Assembly: GCA_036379455.1 (NCBI GenBank)
Contig: DASVGQ010000127.1
Span: 1 to 43,141, forward strand
Length of the DNA stretch: 43,141 nucleotides
Reading direction: 5' to 3'
Source of the DNA: SCRT01 sp036379455
Lineage (GTDB): Bacteria > Pseudomonadota > Gammaproteobacteria > Nevskiales > Nevskiaceae
Part shown: piece after piece, positions 15,509-23,414 of the stretch
How the letters are laid out: every line of letters starts with the position of its first letter
Position numbering within the stretch: position 1 is the first letter of the stretch
Notes under the pieces: generated by a model
Database searches by the model: none
Seen by the model: the letters and a program-made list of their open reading frames with translations, nothing else
What the model was told of the DNA's origin: nothing
Program-made: the position numbers and the translations under genes

Positions 15509-15524
15509 TGGCACGCGCGTTGCT
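15509..15524 (+). promoter_or_regulatory. sigma54 (RpoN) promoter of the pilus operon
   Basis: TGGCACGCGCGTTGCT (15509-15524) fits the sigma54 consensus TGGCAC-N5-TTGCW at every defined position, with GG (15510-15511) and GC (15522-15523) ten bases apart. Transcription would start near 15535, giving a leader of about 52 bases to the first pilus gene at 15587. Sigma54 promoters need an activator ATPase bound upstream; inverted repeats that could serve are at 15213-15244. This is the best-matching promoter of any class in the window. Confidence 0.75.
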
Positions 15525-15586
15525 TTGACCCCCTGCGACCGGCCGCTCGCCGGAGACACAGATCCTTCCACCATAGAGATACGTTG

Positions 15587-16090
15587 ATGAACAAATTCAA
15601 GACGTTGCTTTCAACCGCAGCGATCGTATCAAGCGGTCTCATGGTCATCCCCGGGCATGCCGCCACGGACACGGCGAACATGCAGGTCTCCATCCAGATC
15701 ACCGCCGCGTGTGACATCCATTCGACGGCACCGCAGGACATCAACTTCGGTTCCGTGACCCTGCTGGACCAGGTGCAGGACAAGACCGGCACGGTGTCGA
15801 TCAAGTGCACGCCGGGGGCCCCGTTCAAGGTCGGCCTCAGCAAGGGCGCCAACGGCGCGTCCGCGGACTCGCGCAAGATGAAGAGCGCCGCCGGCGATCT
15901 CGTCAACTACAACCTGTATCTGGACCAGGGACACAACATCACCTGGGCCGATATCGGCGGCGGCGACCAGTGGAACGGCACCGGCGATGGCACGACGCAG
16001 AGCCACACGGTCTACGCCCGCGTGCCCGCACAGCCGAGCGCGAAGGTCGGCACCTATACGGATACCGTCGTGGCGACGGTGAGCTTCTGA
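15587..16090 (+). CDS. spore coat U (SCPU) domain pilus subunit, CsuA/B-like
   Basis: The probable major subunit of a Csu-type (archaic) chaperone-usher pilus. The 167-residue precursor has a Sec signal peptide (to about residue 25, ending GHA) and one SCPU domain with the opening VSIQITAACDIHSTAP, a conserved Cys pair (TAACD and IKCTPG), the central YNLYLDQ and the closing TYTDTVVATVSF. ATG 15587 is preferred over a TTG one codon upstream. The ribosome site is weak (AGAGA). First gene of a four-gene operon, about 52 bases after a predicted sigma54 start. Csu pili mediate biofilm formation on abiotic surfaces in Acinetobacter; the same role here is inferred. Confidence 0.88.
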   Translation: MNKFKTLLSTAAIVSSGLMVIPGHAATDTANMQVSIQITAACDIHSTAPQDINFGSVTLLDQVQDKTGTVSIKCTPGAPFKVGLSKGANGASADSRKMKSAAGDLVNYNLYLDQGHNITWADIGGGDQWNGTGDGTTQSHTVYARVPAQPSAKVGTYTDTVVATVSF

Positions 16091-16121
16091 AGGCCCGGAT
16101 GCGACCCGGAGGCCTTTGACG

Positions 16122-16859
16122 ATGCGCTTGCGCATCCTTGGTGCGGCGGTGGCGGCCATCCTGTGCGGAAGTGCCGCCGCCGCCAGCCTGCAGGTCGCCC
16201 CCATCAGCCTGAGCTTTCCCGCCGGCGCCGCCGCCCAGCCACTGTGGCTGACGAACAGCGGCACCGGCACGCTCAACGCACAGGTGCGCATCTTCCACTG
16301 GACGCAGGAGAACAACGAGGACGTGCTGTCACCCACCGACCGGATCGTGGCCAGCCCGCCGATCATCGCGATCGCGCCGGACGCCCGGCAGCTGATCCGG
16401 GTGGTACGCATCGGTGACGCGGCGCCGGTGGCCGAGGAGAGCTACCGCGTGCTGGTCGACGAGCTGCCCGACCCCGAGCCATCGACCACCAGCGGCGTCA
16501 ACTACGTGTTCCGCTATTCGATTCCGGTGTTCGTGGAACCGGCCGGGCCCGCCGCGAGCGCTGGGCAGATCGCCTCCGCGCTCCACTTCTCGCTGGCCCA
16601 CACGGGCGGCAACGTTGAACTCGTGGCGGAAAACGCCGGCGCCACGCACGCGCAGCTTAGCGCCGTGAACCTGCTGGTCCCCGGACACGCGCCGGTCGTC
16701 GTGAGCGCCGGCCTGCTCGGCTACGTGCTTCCCGGCCGAACCCGCCGCTGGCCGCTGCCCGCGGAAGCGGCCCGGCTGCCTGCCACCGCCACGCTGCAAG
16801 CCCACGTCAATGGCGAGCCGATCCACCAAGCTCTTGTGCTCGGCGGCGTGGCTCGCTGA
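16122..16859 (+). CDS. PapD-family periplasmic pilus chaperone, CsuC-like
   Basis: The periplasmic chaperone that caps and delivers SCPU subunits to the usher by donor-strand complementation. The 245-residue precursor has a signal peptide (about 1-20, ending AAA) and two immunoglobulin-like domains. The first begins LQVAPISLSFPAG and contains the interdomain basic patch DARQLIRVVRIG and the conserved NYVFRYSIPVFV strand. ATG 16122 follows GGAGG (16108-16112) by nine bases. It follows the major subunit by 31 bases and overlaps the start proposed for the usher by 50 bases. Confidence 0.9.
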   Translation: MRLRILGAAVAAILCGSAAAASLQVAPISLSFPAGAAAQPLWLTNSGTGTLNAQVRIFHWTQENNEDVLSPTDRIVASPPIIAIAPDARQLIRVVRIGDAAPVAEESYRVLVDELPDPEPSTTSGVNYVFRYSIPVFVEPAGPAASAGQIASALHFSLAHTGGNVELVAENAGATHAQLSAVNLLVPGHAPVVVSAGLLGYVLPGRTRRWPLPAEAARLPATATLQAHVNGEPIHQALVLGGVAR

Positions 16860-19212
16860 GACGATGCTCCTCCTCGGCTGGTCTTGCGGCGCGGGCGCCG
16901 TGCCCGCCACCGCATCCGGTCGGGCCGTGGCTGCCACGACGGCTGTCGCGCTGGACGCTCGCACGGCGCTCGCCGAGCGCCCGCAGGACCTCTACCTGAG
17001 CGTCGTGTTCAACGGCAACGACACGCACCAGCTTGTGCATTTCAGGCGCACCGGCAACCACTTCACGGCAAGCGCCGACGCCCTGCACAGGCTCGGGTTC
17101 CGGCTGCCGCCGGACGCGACCGGACAGATCGCGCTGGAAGCCCTGTCCAGCGTGCACCTGAGCTACGACGCCGCCACGCAGGCCATCGCCATCAGCGCGC
17201 CGCCCGAGGCGCTCGAACAGGAGACCGTGCGCCTGAATGTCGCCGCCAACCCGCTGCCGAAACCGACCGCATCGCCAGGCATACTCGTCAACTACGACCT
17301 CTACGGCGCACGCGACACGCTCGGCACCACGAACCTGTCGATGTTCAACGAGCTGCGCCTGTTCAGTGCGCTCGGCGTGCTTTCGAGTACCTCACTCGCG
17401 CAGGGCATCGGCACACCCGACTCCAGCGTGCATCCCGACGCCGTGCGACTCGACACCACCTTCAGCCGCTCCTTCGTCGACCGGGCCACGACGCTGCGCG
17501 CCGGAGACCTCATCAGCGGATCGCTGAGCTGGTCGCGCGCCACGCGCCTTGGCGGCATCCAGTGGCAGCGCAACTTCGCGCTGCAGCCGGACCTGGTCAC
17601 CTTTCCCGTGCCCGCCTTCTTCGGGCAGGCGGCCGTGCCGTCGACCGTCGAGCTGTATGTGCAGGGGATCAAGCGCTACTGCAGCAGCGTACCGTCCGGC
17701 CCCTTCCAGCTGAACACTGTCCCGGTCGTCAACGGCAGCGGACAGGCGCAGGTCGTCGTGACCGACGCGCTCGGCCGCCAGACGAGCATCGCCTTTCCCT
17801 TCTACACCAGCGGGCAGCTGCTGCGGCCTGGGCTGAGCGACTACTCGGTCGAGCTCGGCTTCCTGCGCCAGCAGTACGGCATCGATTCCTTTTCCTATTC
17901 CGCTGAACCCGCCGCCAGCGGCACGCTGCGCCACGGGCTCAGTGACTGGCTGACGGTGGAAGGCCACGTCGAGGCGACGAACGGGCTGGTTGACGGCGGC
18001 GTGGGCGCAGACGTGCAGCTGTGGCGCGCCGGCGTCGTGAACGCCGCCGCCGCGGCCAGCCGCGACGGCGGCCTCGACGGACAGCAGATCGAGTTCGGCT
18101 ACAGCTGGCGCAACGAGACCTTCAACGTCTCCTTCGACACGCTGCGCAGCTACAGCGCCTACCGCGACGTCGCCTCACGCGAGAGCCTGCCGCCGCCGCG
18201 GCGCGCCGACCGGGCGCTGGCGGGGCTCAGCCTCGGGCGCGTCGGCAGCGTCGGCATCAACTACGTGGCGCTGGCCTACGCGGGCCAGCCATCCTCGCGC
18301 TTCGCCGGAGCGTTCTACTCGACCACCTTGTGGCAGGACGTCTCCTTCAACGTTTCCGTGAACCAGGAGCTGGGCAACGGCGCGAACCGCAACGCGTTCG
18401 TCAGCGTCGCGATGCCCTTCGGCCGCGATGTTTCGGCGATGGCGGGATTCGAGCACGACGGCAGCAGCAACAGCGCAACGCTCGACATGGCGCGGCCGAT
18501 CGACCCGGACGGCGGCTTCGGCTGGCACTTGCGCACGCAGGACGGCAACCGCAGCCAGAGCGGCCTCGCCGAGGCCGGCTACAACGGCGACCACGGACAG
18601 GTCGTCGGCGGCCTGCAGAGCTTTGCCGGGCAGACCATCGGCTACGGCGAGCTCAGCGGATCGCTGGCGTTCATCGATCGGCAGCTGTTCGCTGCGCGCC
18701 AGATCGACGACGCCTTCGCGGTCGTCTCCACCGACGGCGTGGCCGGCGTTCCGGTGCTGTTCGAGAACCGGCCGGTCGGCACGACGGACGCGGCGGGAGA
18801 TCTGCTGCTGTGGCGCCTCAACGCGTACCAGAGCAATCGCGTATCCATCGATCCGCTGAGCCTGCCGACGGACGTTCGCATCCAGCGCGTGGACGCCACC
18901 GTGGTGCCGGCCGATCGTGCCGGAACGGTGGTGAAATTCGGCATCCAGCGCATCGCCGCCGCGCTCGTCATCCTCCACGATGCGGCCGGCAGGCCGATCC
19001 CCGTCGGCAGCCGGGCGACGCTGCGCGCGCCGGGCGCGCCGCCTACGGTGGTGGGCTACGACGGCATGGTCTACGTCACCGGCCTGGGCGCACACAACCT
19101 GCTCGATGTGGACACGGCCGCCGGGCCCTGCGTCGCACGCTTCGACTATCCGGTGGGCGCGCGCAGCGTGCCACGCATCGGCCCGCTGGCCTGCACGGAG
19201 TCCCGTCCATGA
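16810..19212 (+). CDS. outer-membrane usher of a Csu-type pilus, CsuD-like
   Basis: The usher is the outer-membrane pore and assembly platform. The 800-residue precursor is the normal family size, with a signal peptide, an N-terminal domain (about 60-160), the 24-strand beta-barrel with its plug (FNELRLFSALGVLSS, GDLISGSLSWSRATRLGGIQ, QLNTVPVVNGSGQAQVVVTD) and C-terminal domains ending in a Cys-containing segment (GPCVARFDYP and PLACTE). ATG 16810 overlaps the chaperone gene by 50 bases; ATG 16864, five bases after the chaperone stop, is an equally possible start with a shorter signal peptide. No frameshift is seen. Its stop overlaps the adhesin start as ATGA. Confidence 0.93.
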   Translation: MASRSTKLLCSAAWLAETMLLLGWSCGAGAVPATASGRAVAATTAVALDARTALAERPQDLYLSVVFNGNDTHQLVHFRRTGNHFTASADALHRLGFRLPPDATGQIALEALSSVHLSYDAATQAIAISAPPEALEQETVRLNVAANPLPKPTASPGILVNYDLYGARDTLGTTNLSMFNELRLFSALGVLSSTSLAQGIGTPDSSVHPDAVRLDTTFSRSFVDRATTLRAGDLISGSLSWSRATRLGGIQWQRNFALQPDLVTFPVPAFFGQAAVPSTVELYVQGIKRYCSSVPSGPFQLNTVPVVNGSGQAQVVVTDALGRQTSIAFPFYTSGQLLRPGLSDYSVELGFLRQQYGIDSFSYSAEPAASGTLRHGLSDWLTVEGHVEATNGLVDGGVGADVQLWRAGVVNAAAAASRDGGLDGQQIEFGYSWRNETFNVSFDTLRSYSAYRDVASRESLPPPRRADRALAGLSLGRVGSVGINYVALAYAGQPSSRFAGAFYSTTLWQDVSFNVSVNQELGNGANRNAFVSVAMPFGRDVSAMAGFEHDGSSNSATLDMARPIDPDGGFGWHLRTQDGNRSQSGLAEAGYNGDHGQVVGGLQSFAGQTIGYGELSGSLAFIDRQLFAARQIDDAFAVVSTDGVAGVPVLFENRPVGTTDAAGDLLLWRLNAYQSNRVSIDPLSLPTDVRIQRVDATVVPADRAGTVVKFGIQRIAAALVILHDAAGRPIPVGSRATLRAPGAPPTVVGYDGMVYVTGLGAHNLLDVDTAAGPCVARFDYPVGARSVPRIGPLACTESRP

Positions 19213-20216
19213 GTGCATGCATGAAGCACGCTGCGCTGCTCGCGCTGCTGGTGCTCGCGGGGCTGGCCTGGCACGCGCCCGCCCACGCGCAGCTGACGCC
19301 GATCCGCTGCACCGAAACCGTCATGAGCAGCATGGTGTTCGGCACCATCCGCCCGCAAAGCTCACAGGCCGACAGCACCGCCACGCTGACCTACCGCTGC
19401 TACAACACGGCGGGGACCACGCGCTCCGCGACCGTGTGTTTCAACATCGGGCAGCGTCAGGGCTCGTATATGCCGCGGCAGATGGCGCTGGCGGGTTCGA
19501 CCAGCGTGCTCGACTACCAGCTCTACCAGGATCCGGCGCACTCGATGATCTGGGGCAACCAGTTCGCAGCGGCCGCGCCGACGCCTCTCGTCGTCAACAT
19601 GACGCTCGGTCCGAGCGTGCAGGGCAGCCAGCCGAGCGTGACCGGCACCGCGACCGTCTACGGGCGCGTGCTCGGCGGGCAGACGACGGCCGCCCCCGGC
19701 GCCTACACGGATCCGCACTCCGCGGCGGACACCAGCATCACCATTAACGACGTGCCGGGCGGCGTCCCGCCGGGCGTATGCGCCGCGCATGTGGACTCCG
19801 CGAAATTCGGCCTGCAGGTCAGCGCGCGCGTGGTAGCGAACTGCAGCGTCTCTGCCGCCGCGCTGAACTTCGGCCCGATCGGCAGCCTCGACAAGGCCGT
19901 CGACGGCAGCACCCAGCTGCGCGTGCAGTGCGACAACACCACGCCGTACCAGATCGGCCTCGACGCTGGCCGCAACGGCGGCGGTGACGTCGACGCGCGG
20001 CGCATGGTGCGAGCGGGCGCGGGCAGCGTGCGTTACCAGCTCTACCAGAATCCCGGGCGCAGCCTCGTGTGGGGCGACACGCTCAATGTCGATACGCAGA
20101 AGAACTTCGGCAACGGCCAGATCCAGACCTTCACGGTGTACGGGCAGGTGCCCGCACAACCGACGCCGCCGGCCGGCGCCTACACCGACAACGTGACCGT
20201 CACGCTGACCTTCTGA
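19209..20216 (+). CDS. two-domain SCPU tip adhesin, CsuE-like
   Basis: A 335-residue precursor with a Sec signal peptide (about 5-27, ending AHA) and two SCPU domains, about 28-170 and 195-335. Each carries the Cys pair and the LYQDP or LYQNP block, and the protein closes with YTDNVTVTLTF. The second domain has a full donor strand and resembles the major subunit. This two-domain design is that of CsuE, the tip adhesin whose exposed hydrophobic loops bind abiotic surfaces. The ATG overlaps the usher stop (ATGA). Acinetobacter csu operons have extra minor subunits; this locus has only four genes, a minimal version. About 75 bases after its stop lies a convergent gene; no clear terminator is seen. 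Confidence 0.9.
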   Translation: MSACMKHAALLALLVLAGLAWHAPAHAQLTPIRCTETVMSSMVFGTIRPQSSQADSTATLTYRCYNTAGTTRSATVCFNIGQRQGSYMPRQMALAGSTSVLDYQLYQDPAHSMIWGNQFAAAAPTPLVVNMTLGPSVQGSQPSVTGTATVYGRVLGGQTTAAPGAYTDPHSAADTSITINDVPGGVPPGVCAAHVDSAKFGLQVSARVVANCSVSAAALNFGPIGSLDKAVDGSTQLRVQCDNTTPYQIGLDAGRNGGGDVDARRMVRAGAGSVRYQLYQNPGRSLVWGDTLNVDTQKNFGNGQIQTFTVYGQVPAQPTPPAGAYTDNVTVTLTF

Positions 20217-20291
20217 GCGCGGTCGCCGCGTGTCTATCCCGTCCCCGACCGTGAACCCACGCCAAGGGGCGCGGCCATTCAGGAGACGGCC

Positions 20292-20675
20292 TCAGAAGAC
20301 GATCGACACCAGCCGGTAGTCCTCATCCGCGAGCACGAATGCGGGCGGTTCGACGACCGGCGCACCCACTTCGGTCAGCGCGGGAGGCGCGGCGCCCGCG
20401 GTACAGCGGGTGCGCACCGCGGCAATGCCGAGGTCCGCGGGATGGTCGACGCGGCATGCTGCGGTCACCTCCAGATGGATGCGCAGGATCGCGTAGGCGC
20501 TGGCGGCGTGGACCAGCAGCGGCGGCGCGGCGATGAACGCGGCGACGGCGCACAGGCCTGCCAGGCAACGGAGCAGCCGGAGCCGCCGCGGCCGGCGGAT
20601 GCGCCGTTTCTCTCCACCGTCACTTCGAATCGGCCGGACGCGCACAACCGACCATCGCCGCAGGCTTGGGTCCAT
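20292..20675 (-). CDS. small exported protein, possible reduced SCPU-like domain
   Basis: I do not recognise this 127-residue protein with confidence. It has a very Arg-rich N-terminus, a hydrophobic signal-like stretch (about 38-59, ending HAASA) and a short mature part. That part contains LRIHLEVTAACRVDHPADLG, then TRCTAGAAP and a final YRLVSIVF. The order VTAAC, then a Cys about 20 residues later, then a hydrophobic final strand mirrors the SCPU subunit at 15587 (ITAACDIHSTAP, IKCTPGAP, VATVSF), though only about 70 mature residues are present. It converges on the pilus operon. ATG 20675 is the only ATG; no good Shine-Dalgarno is visible. It could be a decayed or miniature subunit, or the similarity may be chance. 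Confidence 0.5.
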   Translation of the reverse strand: MDPSLRRWSVVRVRPIRSDGGEKRRIRRPRRLRLLRCLAGLCAVAAFIAAPPLLVHAASAYAILRIHLEVTAACRVDHPADLGIAAVRTRCTAGAAPPALTEVGAPVVEPPAFVLADEDYRLVSIVF

Positions 20676-20766
20676 GTCCCCTTATCGGCGCGCGGCGCGC
20701 TTGTTTTAGTTCGCCGGCGCTGCGGCGAGATCACGGCCGATCGGGCCACGGGCAGACGCCCGGGCG

Positions 20767-21681
20767 TCACTGCCTCCAACCCTGCGCGAGCCGACGCAGC
20801 TGCATCAGCCGGATCGAGGGCTCGAGGACCACGGTGCCGACCACCACGACCACGCCGAGGTAGAACAGCGGGCCGAGCTGGTGCTGTTCGCCGAGAATCG
20901 GAATCGCGAAAATGACGGCGTAGACCGGCTCGAGATTCGTGGCCGCCTGCTGGGCAAAGGCGCTCACGTGCCGCAGCGCCATCAGCATCAACAGGATCGG
21001 CGCCAGCGTGACGCCAAAGGCCAGCACCAGCACCAGCCAGACATCCTGGCCGTGCGGCACCTGGATCGCCGTGGCGCCGCCGGGGATCGCAAGCGCAGCG
21101 AGAGAGAGCACCACGGCCCCCGCGCCCAGCTCGAGACTCGTCGCGCACAGCGGGCTGGCGGCATGGACCATGCGCTTGTTGAGGACCGTGAAACCGGCGG
21201 CCGTCGCGGCCGCTGCGATCCCCACCAGCAGGCCGAGGCGCATCGCCGCGGGCGCGCCCCCTGCTACCAGCACCACTCCAGGGATGACGCCGATGCCCAG
21301 CAGCAGCTGGCGCAGGCTGAAGCGCTCGCCGCCCACCATGGGCTCGATGAGCGCCAGAACGAGCGGCGCCGCGCCCATGCAGATCGCGGCTACGGAGGCG
21401 TTGGCAAGCTTCACCGACAGGTAGAACAGGATCCACGAACCGGACAACAGCGCGCCGATCCCCGCGTAGGCGCCCAGGTGCCGGCGCGGAATCGCGCGCA
21501 GCTCCCGCCACACGCGCGGAACGGCCAGCAGCAGCGCCACGGCGAGCACGGTGCGCCACCAGACGAGCGAGAAGGCATCCAGCGAGATGACGCGCCCGAG
21601 AATGGCCGAAAAGCCCCACAGCACGACGCACAGGTGGACCTGCGCATAGCCTTTCACGGTCGGGCGAAGCGGGAACGACAC
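20767..21681 (-). CDS. EamA-family (DMT superfamily) transporter
   Basis: A 304-residue inner-membrane protein with about ten helices arranged as two EamA repeats: the first opens VVLWGFSAILGR, the second AATAAGFTVLNKRM. Members of the drug/metabolite transporter superfamily export amino acids, metabolites or drugs; the substrate here cannot be told. The helix 9 motif NLEPVYAVIFAIPILGE is the usual NLePV signature. The start GTG (21681-21679) lacks an obvious Shine-Dalgarno. It is separated by 190 bases from the divergent tatA, and no partner gene suggests a pathway. Confidence 0.85.
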   Translation of the reverse strand: MSFPLRPTVKGYAQVHLCVVLWGFSAILGRVISLDAFSLVWWRTVLAVALLLAVPRVWRELRAIPRRHLGAYAGIGALLSGSWILFYLSVKLANASVAAICMGAAPLVLALIEPMVGGERFSLRQLLLGIGVIPGVVLVAGGAPAAMRLGLLVGIAAAATAAGFTVLNKRMVHAASPLCATSLELGAGAVVLSLAALAIPGGATAIQVPHGQDVWLVLVLAFGVTLAPILLMLMALRHVSAFAQQAATNLEPVYAVIFAIPILGEQHQLGPLFYLGVVVVVGTVVLEPSIRLMQLRRLAQGWRQ

Positions 21682-21871
21682 GATCGGTGGAAGGGGCGGG
21701 AGGTGTCGGCGCAGTCTACGTAGCGCCCATGCGTCGAGCCATGCGGCCGCGAGCCGACGGAACCACTGCGGCGCTCATCGGTCGATGGAGAACACGCCCG
21801 GATAGGCCACTCCGCGGCAGCGGACCGGCCGACTGGCGACAACGGCTGCTGCGGCAGCAGGCAGGACGAAC

Positions 21872-22180
21872 GTGTTTGACGGTAGCTTCGACATCTGGCA
21901 CTGGCTGATCGTACTGGTGATCGTGATCGCCATCTTCGGCACCAAGAAGCTGGCGGGCGCGGGGTCCGACCTCGGCGCCGCGATCCGCAACTTCAAGAAG
22001 GCCGTCAAGGAAGGCAAGCGCGAGGCGGAAGAGATGAAGGCCGATGTGGAGGCCGCGGCGCCTGGCGCGCCGTCGCAGCCGGCAAGCCTCGACGCTCCGG
22101 TCGCTGCCAAGGCGAAGACGGCCGCCGAAGACGCTGCGGCGCCCGGCGCCGCAGCCGCTACGCACGGGCAGACGCACTAG
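21872..22180 (+). CDS. tatA: TatA/E-family twin-arginine translocase subunit
   Basis: A 102-residue Tat pore component. It has the short N-terminal membrane helix (WHWLIVLVIVIAIFG, about 9-23), the hinge FGTKKLAG, an amphipathic helix (about 27-55) rich in Lys and Glu, and an Ala-rich disordered tail. The start is GTG 21872 after a CAGGACGA stretch. No tatB or tatC follows, so it is a TatE-like orphan, or the other genes lie elsewhere. At least one Tat substrate, the Rieske protein, is encoded in the window. Confidence 0.9.
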   Translation: MFDGSFDIWHWLIVLVIVIAIFGTKKLAGAGSDLGAAIRNFKKAVKEGKREAEEMKADVEAAAPGAPSQPASLDAPVAAKAKTAAEDAAAPGAAAATHGQTH

Positions 22181-22298
22181 CTGCCCGATCTCGCGACGTC
22201 TGCCGGCTATCCGGCGGCGTCGCGCCCCGCGTGCAAACCAGAGGGCGCCGCTGGCTCGGGTTAGGCTCGCGTGAGCTTGTCCATGCGAGCTTCACGCG

Positions 22299-22798
22299 AT
22301 GAAACGTCTGTTGGTGGTCTACCACAGCAAGACCGGCGGCACGCGACAGATGGTGGATGCGGCGGTCGCCGCGCCGCGCCGCGCCAGCTCGAGGCGGAGA
22401 TCGAGATCGTCGTGCGTGCCGCACACGATACGGAGCCCGATGACCTTCTCCGTGCCGACGGATACCTGCTCGCGGCGCCGGAGAATCTGGCGGCGCTGGC
22501 GGGCACGATGAAGGATTTCTTCGACCGCTGCTATTACCCCGTTCTCGGCAAGCTCAACGGCAGGCCCTACGCTGCCATGATCTGCGCAGGCAGCGACGGC
22601 ACCGGCGCGCTCGCACAGCTTGAGCGCATCGCGCTCGGCTGGCGGCTTGTGCGCGCCGTACCGTCCATCATCGTGTGCACTCACGCACAGACGGCGGAGC
22701 GGATTGCGGCACCCAAGCACATTCCGGCAGAAGATCGCGAGCGCTGTCGAGAGCTCGGCGCAACGCTTGCTCTGGGCATGGCCGCGGGGCTCTTCTGA
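22299..22798 (+). pseudogene. flavodoxin-like oxidoreductase broken by a GCGCC repeat
   Basis: The first 25 codons read MKRLLVVYHSKTGGTRQMVD, the FMN phosphate-binding start of a flavodoxin-fold protein. After a run of three GCGCC units (22371-22385) the rest of the protein continues in another frame, with LEAEIEIVV, ADGYLLAAPEN, MKDFFDRCYYPV and CAGSDGTGA, to a stop at 22796-22798. Removing exactly one 5-base unit joins both parts into an open frame of 164 codons with no gap in the fold. The gene is therefore out of frame as written: either a slipped repeat, a reversible on/off switch, or an assembly error. The family is NAD(P)H or flavin-dependent reductases, substrate unknown. Confidence 0.75.
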
Positions 22799-22887
22799 CC
22801 CGGCGATCGCACCCGCCCCACGCGCGTGCAGCGCGCGGCAGAATGCGGCGAGACACGTCCGCAGGCGCACGGCGCCGAAGAGCCACA

Positions 22888-23283
22888 ATGAGCGTGATTG
22901 ATGACATCGCGGAACGCAGGATCACCGCTGCGATGGAGGCAGGTGCGTTCCGCAGGTTGCACGGCAGCGGCCGACCGCTCCACCTCGACGACGACACCGG
23001 TATTCCGTGCGAGCTGCGCGTCGGCTACCGGCTGCTGAAGAACGCCGGCTTCCTGCCGCCCGAGCTTGCTCTGCACGCGGAAATCCGCAGCGCGGAGGAT
23101 CTGCTTCGGCACGCTGTGACGCCCACCGACAACTCGCGCGCGAACCGCCGGCTGCAGTACCTGCGCATGGAGCTCTCGCGCACACGCTCGGGCGCCGCGC
23201 TGATGGAACTCGACGCCCGCGCCGCGCGCCTGGAGAAGCACCTGGCACGCGGCCACGGCGAACCTGTTCCGGATGCGCGCTGA
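22888..23283 (+). CDS. DUF1992 (DnaJ-C28 conserved domain) protein
   Basis: A 131-residue protein whose opening MSVIDDIAERRITAAMEAGAF and the following GSGRPLHLDDDTGIP and LRVGYRLLKNAGFLPPE are the hallmark of the DUF1992 family, related to a conserved domain of DNAJC28. No J-domain, signal peptide or membrane segment is present, so it is cytoplasmic; the function is unknown. The second half is helical and charged. ATG 22888 begins at the family N-terminus; the longer upstream frame does not look like protein. It lies 89 bases after the broken flavodoxin gene on the same strand. Confidence 0.85.
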   Translation: MSVIDDIAERRITAAMEAGAFRRLHGSGRPLHLDDDTGIPCELRVGYRLLKNAGFLPPELALHAEIRSAEDLLRHAVTPTDNSRANRRLQYLRMELSRTRSGAALMELDARAARLEKHLARGHGEPVPDAR

Positions 23284-23414
23284 AACTCCCGCGCGACGCA
23301 TGACCACGCGCGACGCGGGCGGTAGCGCGGGCCGGAAGCAAAGCCCTCGTGACGCCGCGCACGGAACCGCTATCCTGACGCCCGGAGATCCGGATACGGC
23401 GAGGTAACGGCAGG

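Larger units (their letters stand above)
14968..15586. other. 619-base spacer between the pet operon and the pilus operon
   Basis: No protein or RNA gene is supported here; the frames that are open on both strands lack starts with ribosome sites and resemble nothing known. Near the left end GCCGGC (14972-14977) and GCCGGC (14983-14988) can pair around GGCAA, a possible weak terminator for the pet operon without a T-run. At 15213-15244 there is a cluster of inverted repeats, and at 15509-15524 a sigma54 promoter, both annotated separately. The region around 15180-15245 and 15395-15420 is more AT-rich than its surroundings. Confidence 0.5.

Noticed and set aside
15240..15587. A 115-codon plus-strand frame in the spacer before the pilus operon
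   Set aside because: It spans the sigma54 promoter, has no Shine-Dalgarno, no known domain and a composition unlike neighbouring genes.
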